From: JAEUIX01 sp046156035
Lineage (GTDB): Bacteria; Planctomycetota; Phycisphaerae; Phycisphaerales; UBA1924
Direction of reading: 5' to 3'
Assembly: GCA_046156035.1 (NCBI GenBank)
Contig: JBJXEW010000052.1
Location: 1-64,000 of the forward strand
DNA length: 64,000 bases
In this document: positions 26,225 to 34,376 of the stretch, in pieces
Layout: each line of letters begins with the position of its first letter
Numbering within the stretch: the stretch's first letter is position 1
The notes under the pieces: model-generated
Databases searched by the model: none
What the model saw: the letters and a program-made list of their open reading frames with translations, nothing else
What the model was told of the DNA's origin: nothing
Made by a program: the position numbers and the translations under genes

Positions 26225-26620
26225 GTGATTCCTGCACTGCAGCAAGAGGTAGACTGCCTTCGCGTGAGGGGAGTTGAAGTCGAAATCCTTGAACATGCCG
26301 GCCAGACCTACGTGCTCGCATCCCGTGTGGCGGCCCCTTCGCCACCTTGGGACCGGCAGGCCTATGACATCCTGATTGCGGTCCCTCTCCTCTTCGACCA
26401 AGCGTCGCTCGACGCGTTCTACGTGGCTCTGCCGTACAAGTTCCAGGATGGCAAACATGAACGGGTGAATGGGCCGGTCATTCGCATTCGCGATCGCGAA
26501 TGGCAGCTTGTGTCGTGGCACTATCTGGACGGAAAGCCCTGGAAGAGTGGGCTCGACACACTGGAGACGCACATCGAGCATTGCAAGGGTTTTTTCTTGA
26601 CACGAGGAGTTCGCCCGTGA
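26225..26620 (+). CDS. E2-like protein (prokaryotic E2 family E type)
   Basis: A 131-residue protein with GTG start, 3 nt after the ubiquitin-like gene. It shows the signature of the prokaryotic E2 family E: an N-terminal helix-strand segment (RGVEVEILEHAGQTYVLAS), YDILIAVPLLFD, FYVALPYK, and the C-terminal block REWQLVSWHYLDGKPWKSGL followed by DTLETHI. Only two Cys residues exist (C11, C120), neither where a canonical E2 catalytic Cys would lie, so any thioester chemistry is uncertain; conserved His/Trp residues dominate instead. It overlaps the next gene by 4 nt, indicating translational coupling. Confidence 0.78.
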   Translation: MIPALQQEVDCLRVRGVEVEILEHAGQTYVLASRVAAPSPPWDRQAYDILIAVPLLFDQASLDAFYVALPYKFQDGKHERVNGPVIRIRDREWQLVSWHYLDGKPWKSGLDTLETHIEHCKGFFLTRGVRP

Positions 26621-28044
26621 ACGCGACGCATCTTCACATGCCCTTGCCCGACTGGCGGGCGCTCCGCCAGCATTGTCGGCGATCGTTTGCTGCCAATGAC
26701 GCGCCGGAGACCGGCTTGCTCGCTGTGCTGGGGCTGAGTAACGGCGAACCTCGCCGGTTTCTCATCGCCAAAATATTCTGGCCGGAAGACGGTGATCTCA
26801 AAGTCGCAGAGAATCAGGCGGTGGTGTTCGACGCGGCTTACCTCCGCCGAGCCCACCTATACATGCGCGAACATGGCCTCGCTGGGTTAGCGGTGTTCCA
26901 CACCCACCCCCACGCCGACCGTACGGTCGATTTCTCTCGATACGACGACCAACAGGAGCCGCTGCTGGTCCGCAACCTACAAGAGATTCACCCAGCCACG
27001 AGGGTTGTCAGCGTGGTGGTGGGAAAGGCGAGCACCCGTGGACGATGGTGGGACCAAGGGAGTGACCTGCCTGCGCCGATGGGCAACCTTGTGGCCATTG
27101 GAGACCTGTTGGAGTTTCACTCGCTGGCGGGCGACACACCGCCCCCGCCGCCATCAGCGGCGGGTGCGTTCGATCGGGGCGTTGCCGTCACAGGGACCGG
27201 AGCGTTGGCGCGCTTGCGCGCCATGCGAGTGGCTGTTGTCGGGGCCAGCGGCACGGGATCGCTGACCTGCGAACTACTGGCCCGGGCGGGATGCAGAGCG
27301 ATCACCGTCGTTGACGACGATGTGGTGAAGACCGAAAACCTCAACCGGATTCTGCACGCTTCCGCAACGGACGCTGAACAGGCTCGCCCCAAAGTCGACG
27401 TAGTGAAGGTCGCGATAGAGTCCATCGGTCTGGGCTGCCAGGTGACAGCACTGCGGGCAAACATCATTGACGACACGGTGCTACCTGTACTCCGAGATGT
27501 CGATATCGTGTTTGGCTGCGTGGACAAAGCTCTCCCACGGCTCGTGTTGTCGCGGTTCTCGGCTCAGTATCTGCTGCCCTACATCGACGTGGGAGCCGAA
27601 ATCGGAGCGGACGCCGGGGGCATCGTGTCCATTGACAGCCGAGTGAATCTGGTGTCCCCGGGTCGTCCGTGTTTGATGTGCACCGGACTGGTGACTCCCC
27701 GACGGCTTCAGCACGAGACCCAATCAACGGGTGAGCGCAGTCGGGTGGTGTCACAGGGGTACTCGCAGGACCTGGTCTTGGAGCAGCCCGCAGTTATGGA
27801 CCTCAACATGCGTGCCGCAAGCATGGGGGTCTTGGTATTGCGCCATCTCCTACAACCATTCCTGCTGCCTCCCCTGCCGGTCACGATCGCAGAAAGCCTG
27901 GTCACTTATACCACGCGTCCCATCGCCGTAGCCCGAGAGGCGAGCAGCGGCTGCCGAGTGTGCGTCGGAAACGTGCACGCGGGCTGGGGGGACTGTGGCC
28001 CAGCAATCGGGATGAAGGCTATGGCGCTTGCGTCAATTGCATGA
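26617..28044 (+). CDS. JAB-domain isopeptidase fused to ThiF/E1-like adenylyltransferase
   Basis: A 475-residue fusion starting at GTG 26617, overlapping the E2 stop. The N-terminal JAB/JAMM domain has E31 and H95-T-H97...S107-x-x-D110 (FHTHPHADRTVDFSRYDD), a zinc isopeptidase pattern with a slightly longer spacer than usual. Residues 200-460 are a ThiF/E1 domain: nucleotide loop VVGASGTGS (207-215), VVDDDVV, ENLNR (240-244), the RPKVDV lysine (K259), and two CxxC zinc pairs (C352/C355, C446/C449). It could both adenylate a ubiquitin-like C-terminus and process or remove it. E1-JAB fusions next to E2 and multiubiquitin genes are known in bacterial operons of uncertain function. Confidence 0.88.
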   Translation: MNATHLHMPLPDWRALRQHCRRSFAANDAPETGLLAVLGLSNGEPRRFLIAKIFWPEDGDLKVAENQAVVFDAAYLRRAHLYMREHGLAGLAVFHTHPHADRTVDFSRYDDQQEPLLVRNLQEIHPATRVVSVVVGKASTRGRWWDQGSDLPAPMGNLVAIGDLLEFHSLAGDTPPPPPSAAGAFDRGVAVTGTGALARLRAMRVAVVGASGTGSLTCELLARAGCRAITVVDDDVVKTENLNRILHASATDAEQARPKVDVVKVAIESIGLGCQVTALRANIIDDTVLPVLRDVDIVFGCVDKALPRLVLSRFSAQYLLPYIDVGAEIGADAGGIVSIDSRVNLVSPGRPCLMCTGLVTPRRLQHETQSTGERSRVVSQGYSQDLVLEQPAVMDLNMRAASMGVLVLRHLLQPFLLPPLPVTIAESLVTYTTRPIAVAREASSGCRVCVGNVHAGWGDCGPAIGMKAMALASIA

Positions 28045-28081
28045 ATCTGCCGTGCAGTGAGTGGGGGGAACTAGTCAAATG

Positions 28082-28112
28082 TGCGCGCCAGTTGCGCGCC
28101 AACTGCGCGCCA
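28082..28112. repeat. Three TGCGCGCCA repeats with 11-bp period (arm-type sites)
   Basis: TGCGCGCCA occurs at 28082-28090, 28093-28101 and 28104-28112. One helical turn of spacing and a position 50 nt from a tRNA 3' fragment fit integrase arm-type binding sites. Confidence 0.7.
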
Positions 28113-28161
28113 GCCGTTGCCAGGGAGGGCCGCGTGTTGCCTGCCAACCCCTTGAAATCGT

Positions 28162-28206
28162 TGGTCGGAGTGACAGGATTCGAACCTGCGACCCCTGCGT
28201 CCCGAA
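28162..28206 (-). pseudogene. tRNA-Pro(CGG) 3' fragment, attachment-site duplication
   Basis: On the minus strand the 45 nt run from the anticodon loop TTCGGGA through the T-arm GCAGGTTCGAATCCTGT to CACTCCGACCA, including an encoded CCA. No 5' half precedes it, so this is not a functional tRNA. It is the type of 3' duplication left by an integrase that uses a tRNA gene as target. TGCGCGCCA repeats flank it on both sides. Confidence 0.8.
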
Positions 28207-28357
28207 CACTCAACCTGCGCGTGCATCGAGCACCTGACTGCACCTTGAAGTCGCCGCAAACCGCGGACGCCTGTACCAAGCATCGCACAACGGTGGCGCG
28301 TTGGCAACGGCGAAGAGCGCTTGCGACACGGTGAGTTGCCGGTCCCAAAGACGGGGT

Positions 28358-28377
28358 TGCGCGCCAAATGCGCGCCA
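28358..28377. repeat. Two TGCGCGCCA repeats with 11-bp period (arm-type sites)
   Basis: TGCGCGCCA at 28358-28366 and 28369-28377 mirrors the triplet at 28082-28112 on the other side of the tRNA-Pro fragment, giving an attP-like arrangement. Confidence 0.7.
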
Positions 28378-28405
28378 GTATCGGTGAAGATAGTTCATCT
28401 CCTGC

Positions 28406-29557
28406 TCATTCAAGAAGTGATCGATCTCGAACGTACAACGGCGTGCGTGCCACAACGCTGCGCGGAGTCATCGCGCCAGGCGAGAGTTCGTATTCGACGA
28501 TGCCGGTAACGGCGTCTCTAACCGAAGCGATGAATGCCTCAGCTGCCATGCGCAACGGGCCAAACCAACGGCCTTCGACCGCTTCCTGCACCCAGATCTG
28601 CTCCATGTGCATCTTCTCCCGGATGCATGAGTAGGGCACGGTGGCTGACTCTAGTCGCTTATATGCATCAAACAGGCAAAACGCCGCGGGCATCTCCCGC
28701 ACTTCCTGGACCTTCGCTCCGCTGGCCAGTTCTTCTAACCCGATATACCGACCGAGACCGTAGCCACCTACGAGCACGTTGAGGCGATCTACGAGTTCCA
28801 CTAGTTCCAGAGGTGCGTTGTCAATCGCCACCGGTACTCCCCGCTGGATTGTGACGCGCAGCCGCACTGGTTTCGGGCTCACGTGCGGTCCGCGGGTCCA
28901 CAAATACAGGTGCGGAGGTACCGTGACGTTTTCTGGGTCGTCTAGAACTCCGAACTCGAATTCTCTTCCCCAAAGGTTGACATCCATACTCACTGCTCGG
29001 GTCACAAATTCGGGTAGCCCTGCCTTTGCGAGCGCACGACATTTGTCAGCGCGACTGACGTGCGAGCATGCGAACGGTGAGCCAAACACGCCAGGGAAGC
29101 CCAAGTCTCGCAGCGCCCCGTTGAATCGTCGAAGGCTATTCTGCGAAGGGTTAGACGTGTGAATGATCGCATTGCAAATGGGATCGCATTGTCCCGCCAC
29201 TTCGGTTGCGATTTGCGCAAGAAGCGGCCTGCTCAGCGATGCACAAATCGGATGGCCACCTGCATAGGCGGCCTGAGCAGAGATGGCCGGTCCCACAAAG
29301 TCCACGGCGAAGCGAGCGCGAGCGTCAATATGAATGTGGCGAATACCGAATGCCGAGCATGCTGCCTTCGCGGATTCGATCGGCGCATCTCCACCAAGCC
29401 CGACGGTCAATGCGATGATGCCGTGCGTCCGCAGTGTCGAAAGAAGGTACGCGCCGTCCAGACCCCCGCTGAAGAGGAGCAATGGTCGCACACCCGAGTG
29501 AATCGCCGTGGCAAGTGATTCAAGGCTGTCAATCGTCTTCGTCGTCGGAAGGCGCAT
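28406..29557 (-). CDS. Argininosuccinate-synthase-like enzyme (ArgG family, divergent)
   Basis: A 383-residue protein from ATG 29557; the frame is open to 30019 but that part is antisense to the partner gene. The ATP pyrophosphatase PP-loop is LLFSGGLDGAYL. Further ArgG-like blocks are AYAGGHPICASLSRPLLAQI, SMDVNLWGREFEFGVLDDP, GGYGLGRYIGLEELASGAK and the tail RWFGPLRMAAEAFI. ArgG joins citrulline and aspartate; here the conserved GKGND-type block is replaced by IHTSNPSQNSLRR, so the substrate may differ. It overlaps the upstream gene by 29 nt and stands apart from any arginine genes, suggesting a specialised ligase in a mobile block. Confidence 0.82.
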   Translation of the reverse strand: MRLPTTKTIDSLESLATAIHSGVRPLLLFSGGLDGAYLLSTLRTHGIIALTVGLGGDAPIESAKAACSAFGIRHIHIDARARFAVDFVGPAISAQAAYAGGHPICASLSRPLLAQIATEVAGQCDPICNAIIHTSNPSQNSLRRFNGALRDLGFPGVFGSPFACSHVSRADKCRALAKAGLPEFVTRAVSMDVNLWGREFEFGVLDDPENVTVPPHLYLWTRGPHVSPKPVRLRVTIQRGVPVAIDNAPLELVELVDRLNVLVGGYGLGRYIGLEELASGAKVQEVREMPAAFCLFDAYKRLESATVPYSCIREKMHMEQIWVQEAVEGRWFGPLRMAAEAFIASVRDAVTGIVEYELSPGAMTPRSVVARTPLYVRDRSLLE

Positions 29558-30557
29558 CTGGCTCTCGCAAATTGTGGATGAGGGATCTGAAGGTGACGTA
29601 CGCCTCGGAGGCGTTAGAGGCGGAATCGGATGGTTCGGCCAGTTCCAGCCTGGTGAGGCGAGCCTGTTCGAGTGGCGCGAGGCATGCGCTGGCTTTGCGA
29701 TATGAGGTGGATGTGGCCTTGTCAACCTTGGCCAAGTGGACCCCATGGCTGCAAGTCGAATAGCACATAGCGTACTGCTTGGCCTGGAGGCGGATATAGG
29801 CCTTTCCCAGCTGGTCCCAGAGTGGGAGAAGTGGATCAGGTGCAAAGACCACCCTGTACACCTCAAACCCGTTGCCGCTCGGGAGCGACTCATCAAGGGA
29901 GACATTGTTGACACGGTGGAAATCTGAGAGGCGCCCCTTGGCCGCGTCCAAAAATGACAGAGCTGACGAACTTGACGGCACATGCTTCGTCCAATGCCAG
30001 TGATACACCGGCTCAACAAGGTGACCTATCACTTCGGTCAGAAAGCCGTCGATGTACCCGCTCCAAAAATTGTGCTCGTTGCCGGAGGTGACCCTTTGTG
30101 AACCGGGGCGCTTGTAGCGAAGAAAGTTGTTGGCTACCTCGATGTGTCGAAAAGTAACCCTTCCTTCGGAAGTCTGATTCGCAGCTGGCGGGCGGATCGA
30201 AATGGTACCCCAGTTGCCGCGTTCATCCCAGTGGTTCCAGATTGCGACCAGAGCGTCGTAATCAGACGGCAAAAACGCTCCTTGAGAGAATTTCTTTAGC
30301 CCCTTCCACAGGTCGTGCGCGGCCGTTCGACCAATTTGCTGACAGAGGCCATAGAACCGATCCGGGTCCTTTGAGGCTCCCTCAATCAACAACTGAACCG
30401 TCTCGATCCGCAACTGGATGTGATCGACGCCCGCAACGGTAAGTCCTACGGCCCTAGCCGACGAAGGCGAGGTTGTTGCGCCAGTCGAGCGAGGCTTCCC
30501 TTCCAGGATGTCCCAGACCTGCTTGGCTTGATCGGCTTTGAACCATTGAAGTCCCAT
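29529..30557 (-). CDS. Protein of unknown function paired with the ArgG-like gene
   Basis: A 342-residue soluble protein with no domain I recognise. It has Trp/His-rich patches (LVAIWNHWDERGNW, NFWSGYIDGFLTEVIGHLVE, YHWHWTKHV) and ends in an acidic SDDEDD tail. The 29-nt overlap with the downstream ArgG-like gene implies coupled translation and a shared pathway. The start ATG at 30557 is the first in a coding-like context. It could be an acceptor-binding or scaffold partner, but nothing in the sequence proves this. Confidence 0.72.
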   Translation of the reverse strand: MGLQWFKADQAKQVWDILEGKPRSTGATTSPSSARAVGLTVAGVDHIQLRIETVQLLIEGASKDPDRFYGLCQQIGRTAAHDLWKGLKKFSQGAFLPSDYDALVAIWNHWDERGNWGTISIRPPAANQTSEGRVTFRHIEVANNFLRYKRPGSQRVTSGNEHNFWSGYIDGFLTEVIGHLVEPVYHWHWTKHVPSSSSALSFLDAAKGRLSDFHRVNNVSLDESLPSGNGFEVYRVVFAPDPLLPLWDQLGKAYIRLQAKQYAMCYSTCSHGVHLAKVDKATSTSYRKASACLAPLEQARLTRLELAEPSDSASNASEAYVTFRSLIHNLREPDAPSDDEDD

Positions 30558-31313
30558 GAAAACCCCTACGATCGTTGACCTGGAAGGGATGCAGCAATAT
30601 TTCGCGCTGGAACTCAGAATCTCGCGGCTTTACGAGGACAAGAGTATCCATTCAGGCTGGGAGTGGGTTGGCAAGGGGAGACTTGGAGAGAGTGAGAGGC
30701 GCGGCGGATTCAGCACGATGTTCTTCGCAGCAAGCCGCGTCATCTGTCCGCGGCTGGAATCACGACAAGGCGTTTATCCGCGATTCGAGCTGTTCGAGTG
30801 AGTTCATGAGGCTATCAAAGTCCGGAGGTTCGCCGAAGAACCTTTGACGCATCCTGAACCACAAAACCTGACATTTGTCAATGGAAAAATGGAACCTCCG
30901 GCTTCACTCGTCCAGGCGCGAAGCCGTCCAGCTTCCCGATAATCGCACCCCGGCCAAACGGGCGACCGTTCCCATAAGGAGGGGGGTGGGCAGGGGGTGA
31001 GCGGGGGAGGGAACCTGCGTCCCCAGCTCCAGCAAGCTGGTTCGTGTGACCGGACGCGGCGCGATGCCCCGCGCTGCGATCGCAACCGTCGCACTGGAGC
31101 TCTGCTGCCCGTCGTTCGGCGAGCCGTGATGCTGCGACTACAGGGGCGCGTATATTGAAACTCGGTGCCGGGTTGGCACCACCCGTGGCAGTTGTGGACT
31201 TGCGGCCATGACGGGGGGCTGACCCGCCCGAGCCGCCGGCCGAGCGCGATCGTGCTCTGGACCCGTGCGAAGAGCGGATGTTCGCGCTCGCCATCGAGCA
31301 AGGAGCACGCCGC
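30558..31313. other. 755-nt region without a convincing gene; contains a G-quadruplex-like tract
   Basis: No frame here is coding-like. An 81-codon frame from 30556 would overlap the divergent start at 30557 and is doubted. Between 30980 and 31010 there are five G-runs (6, 3, 5, 5, 3 G) with 1-5-nt loops on the + strand, able to form a G-quadruplex. Confidence 0.5.
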
Positions 31314-31601
31314 GTGAACATCGGTACGCGGCTGGGCAAGTTGGAGCGGCGCGTCGCGGAGGAAGGCATTACCTGCCGGGCATGCGGCGGGAAGATCCGG
31401 CCCGACGGCCCGGCGCAGCCGATGCTCCCCGTTGTGATCCAGGAAGCGGACGGGACGGTCGTCGACCCAACGCCCCGCTGCGCGGCGTGCGCCCACCCGC
31501 TCGGGCACGACGGCCGTGCCTCCGAGGAGGCTTCGTTCGGGCGGGTGAACGTCGTCACGATGCTGACGCGGGCCTGCCACGAGGCCATCCTGGGCCGGTA
31601 G
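31314..31601 (+). CDS. Small protein with two CxxC zinc-ribbon knuckles
   Basis: A 95-residue protein from GTG 31314, with AAGGAG 8-9 nt upstream. It begins NIGTRLGKLERRVAEEG, a short coiled stretch, then CRACGGKIRPDG and CAACAHPLGHDG, which together make a plausible zinc ribbon. Its role is unknown; small zinc-ribbon proteins of this kind occur in planctomycete mobile regions and could bind nucleic acid. Confidence 0.65.
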   Translation: MNIGTRLGKLERRVAEEGITCRACGGKIRPDGPAQPMLPVVIQEADGTVVDPTPRCAACAHPLGHDGRASEEASFGRVNVVTMLTRACHEAILGR

Positions 31602-31727
31602 ACGGACACAGTGCCGGTCGGTAGAAAGAAGCGTGAGGGTGTTCTAGGTGTTGTAGGAGAGAAGCGCGGCACGTCCCGGTCGGACCGCGCCCCTTCCAAG
31701 CATCCGCTGGGGCCAAGGTCGCCCGAC

Positions 31728-32744
31728 TCACCCGTGAGCACCGCTTCGAGCACCGCTCTGAGCACCGTTGACTGTCACTGACTGGGGGACCGGGGCCGGA
31801 GTTGAGGCCGAGGCTTTCGATAAGTACGGGCTGGGGTCCATCTCGAATCCAGGCTCGATTTCGAACCCAGACCGGCTCCAGCGCAGGCAGGGCTGGACGT
31901 CCTGGAGTGCTCCCACCGTCTTGGTGGCGTCGCTCATCCGCTTGAGAAAATCCGTGTGCCCGGACAGGTGAACGTCGACCGGCTGTGGCCCCAGCACACC
32001 GGGGCTTCCCGGGCAATGCGCGGGGTGGTTCCGCAAGTGCGACCCTTGAACATGGAGGCTTGGCTGGCTCGTCGCGATCAGCTTGTCGGGGAAAGCCGCA
32101 ATCCTCTGCGCGAGACCCGCCCGCTCATCGTACGTACACACAGCAAGTTCGCTGTCCCATTTGGCGCTGAGACCGATGGCGGCCGCCATGTTCCACAGGA
32201 ACTCTAGAATACTGATGATCTGTGCTGTTTCCTTACCGAGAGTCTTCCCCGGATGACAGATGTAGACGCGCACCCGGACTGGGTGTGCCAACAGCTTCCG
32301 CAGAATCGGCTTGAGCCACTGCCCCGTCTGGCTGACGAAGATCGCTTGGTCGGGCGGCTTCGTGCAGCCGGTGCCAAGTGCTACTCGAAGCGATTGCCTG
32401 AATTCCGATGCACGCATGTCGCGAGTCCACAGCGCCCCCTGTGCGTCCGCGCTTATGAGCTTGGCAAGCCCTTCGTTGTCGCACAGTTTGTCTGGCAGGA
32501 AAACCCGAGTCCAATCGCCGAGGTGGCGTAGCAGCATGATCTGAGACCGATAGTTTTCGACCACCCCTTCGAACGCCGCCTTCGTGTCGGGGCTCAGGTG
32601 TTCGCCCCTGAGCGCATTTTCGAGCGTGTTAACGACGAAGCCGGCCTTGGCTGCGATGCGCCTCTTGGTAAACCCTGGCAGCCTGCGAAGCATGTTGAGG
32701 TCGTCAATGGTGGATGGGTCCAAGGGCTTGCGTTCTTGCTTCAT
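31728..32744 (-). CDS. HTH-containing protein of unknown function
   Basis: A 338-residue protein starting at ATG 32744 (MKQERKPLDPSTIDDLNMLR). Residues 20-65 look like a helix-turn-helix (TKRRIAAKAGFVVNTLENAL). The central part contains VRVRVYICHPGKTLGKETAQ, a strand-turn pattern seen in PLD-like or nucleotide-binding folds, without a full HKD motif. The C-terminal 50 residues are low-complexity (PAPVPQSVTVNGAQSGARSG). It is followed upstream by the gene at 32867 on the same strand, so the two may form a unit. No function is assigned. Confidence 0.65.
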   Translation of the reverse strand: MKQERKPLDPSTIDDLNMLRRLPGFTKRRIAAKAGFVVNTLENALRGEHLSPDTKAAFEGVVENYRSQIMLLRHLGDWTRVFLPDKLCDNEGLAKLISADAQGALWTRDMRASEFRQSLRVALGTGCTKPPDQAIFVSQTGQWLKPILRKLLAHPVRVRVYICHPGKTLGKETAQIISILEFLWNMAAAIGLSAKWDSELAVCTYDERAGLAQRIAAFPDKLIATSQPSLHVQGSHLRNHPAHCPGSPGVLGPQPVDVHLSGHTDFLKRMSDATKTVGALQDVQPCLRWSRSGFEIEPGFEMDPSPYLSKASASTPAPVPQSVTVNGAQSGARSGAHG

Positions 32745-32866
32745 GCGATGACTCCTACCTGTCGCGTGGATTCTACAGCACTCTCGGTTGAGTTCAGCAT
32801 GCGACTCCGAATCTCGCGCCAGAACACATTCCGAACGGGACACAGGTTCTGATGGCACCCCAGCCC

Positions 32867-33679
32867 CTACTCGGGGGCGGGACCGCGCCGCAGCCTGAAG
32901 ATCTGACACATGGCTTCTACGACCGTGTTGGCAGCAGCCATCACCGGCAGCCCTCGCGACGGGAACGACACGACGATCTGGACGAACCGCTGTTGATGCC
33001 CAGACGGAGACTGCTGGATCTCGGCGTGGCAGTACTCCAGGTTCCCCCCGAAGCTTCCCAGCGCCCACGCGAAGCGCGATTCGATGAACATGGGGCGGCA
33101 CTCCAGGGCCTTGCGCAAGTGAGCGTCATGGAAAACGCTACTCATCGGCATCATCACGCCCTGCAGTGTCTTGAGGGCTTGCCCCGGGTCTGGTGGGCCC
33201 TGAGTCAGGAACAAGGGCACTGGCTGGAAAAAGCTAAACTGTTTGCAGCGCAGATTCTGAATGCGGAGCTCTCCGCAGTCGATCAGTTGCTGGTACTCGA
33301 ACCGCGGAAAGAGCCGTTCGCCCCCCTCCGCTCCAGGGTGTCCCGCAGCCTCGGCGAAGTTCACAAAGCTCACCCACCGACCGAGTTTGCGTTCGATGGC
33401 GGCCCCAACAGCGTAAATGGGAACTCCGTTCGTCGTGTCCAAGACGACTTCGATCTCGGCGAGCGGCTGCGGCAGGCCCTTCCGCCGTACCCACAGGATC
33501 ACGTAGCGGACAAACCCCTCGCTCTGCTCGATCGCCTCCATTACCCGGGCGAACTGACGGGGCTTGTCGTCTATGACCATCGTGATGTGTTGGGGTGAGG
33601 GACCAGTCGCCCTCGATGGCTCGCGCAGCGTCACGACGGTCGTTCTTGGCGTGCTCAGGTTGACGGGCTTCGAGTTCAT
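32867..33679 (-). CDS. Protein of unknown function
   Basis: A 270-residue protein from ATG 33679, with AAGGAG upstream (complement of CTCCTT). It contains the segments FVRYVILWVRRKGLPQPLAE, VGAAIERKLGRWVSFVNFAE and CKQFSFFQPVPLFLTQGPPD; there is no signal peptide or membrane helix and no known domain. The same-strand neighbour 31728 follows after a 122-nt spacer. The frame stays open upstream to 34072 through a decayed gene fragment, which is treated separately. Confidence 0.65.
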   Translation of the reverse strand: MNSKPVNLSTPRTTVVTLREPSRATGPSPQHITMVIDDKPRQFARVMEAIEQSEGFVRYVILWVRRKGLPQPLAEIEVVLDTTNGVPIYAVGAAIERKLGRWVSFVNFAEAAGHPGAEGGERLFPRFEYQQLIDCGELRIQNLRCKQFSFFQPVPLFLTQGPPDPGQALKTLQGVMMPMSSVFHDAHLRKALECRPMFIESRFAWALGSFGGNLEYCHAEIQQSPSGHQQRFVQIVVSFPSRGLPVMAAANTVVEAMCQIFRLRRGPAPE

Positions 33680-33899
33680 GGGCTTCCGCTCCTTGGTTGA
33701 CTCCACGCGGGACCGAGAGGCCCCGGCGTAGCGAGTATGGTGCTGGATCGGTGTGAACGCAAGCCGACGTGATCCAGCGTGGCTCGCTTTACTCGCTTGA
33801 GCGCCGATACGTCGAGAGCACAAAGATTCGCGTTGCTCCGTCCCGCACAGGGTCGCGCTTCTCTCAGCGGACCGGGACTCTGTTGGGCGGGTTACCGCG

Positions 33900-34128
33900 G
33901 TAGTCTGGACCCGCGGCGGGCAACCCCCCAGCACGAACGGGCTATGCCAGTACGGCTGGCGGTCACTGTCGACGACCCAAACCTTGCACTCCGCGCCGAG
34001 CGCCCGGAGCAGCGGATCATCGACGATGGGAAGCTCCCGCCGCATGTCGAGCATCTCGGGCCACGCGGCCACGCGGCCGCGAGGGTCGCGGGGTCGCGGA
34101 CATCAAACTGGAGCGCGACTTCGTCCAT
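33900..34128 (-). pseudogene. Gene fragment disrupted by an 8-bp tandem duplication
   Basis: On the minus strand MDEVALQFDVRDPATLAAAW (from 34128) continues in a second frame as PEMLDMRRELPIVDDPLLRA, then CKVWVVDSDRQPYWH. The break is an 8-bp tandem duplication of CCACGCGG at 34061-34068 and 34069-34076; removing one copy restores a single frame. The remainder of 33680-34376 shows no gene. The family is not recognised. Confidence 0.55.
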
Positions 34129-34376
34129 CGCCGGGAAGCGTGTCCGGCAGTGGGCTCGCTCAGAAACGCCCCGCACGGTCGGAGGCGAAGCGGGCAGGGC
34201 CGTTGGAGGCCTTACGGGGGTGCAGCACACGCCCTAGGACGATGACGGGCGGTCTGGCGCTGGGAGCCACGCCCACCTTGACGCTGTCGTGCTCCCCGAG
34301 ACGCCGGTGCCGAGCCGCAAACCAAGGAAGCGACGGGCTGAGTGATCAAGCCCAGGCTTTTCATCGGATAGTCCGT

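Noticed and set aside
28162..28206. Functional tRNA-Pro gene
   Set aside because: Only the 3' half is present; no acceptor 5' strand, D-arm or anticodon 5' stem precedes it.
30556..30801. 81-codon + strand frame (PTIVDLEGMQQYFALELRIS)
   Set aside because: Its ATG overlaps the ATG of the divergent gene at 30557, leaving no room for promoters, and there is no ribosome binding site. It was doubtful and left out of the gene list.
31728..32744. Phospholipase-D-type enzyme
   Set aside because: The strand VRVRVYICHPGK is reminiscent, but no HxKxxxxD motif exists, so no enzymatic call is made.
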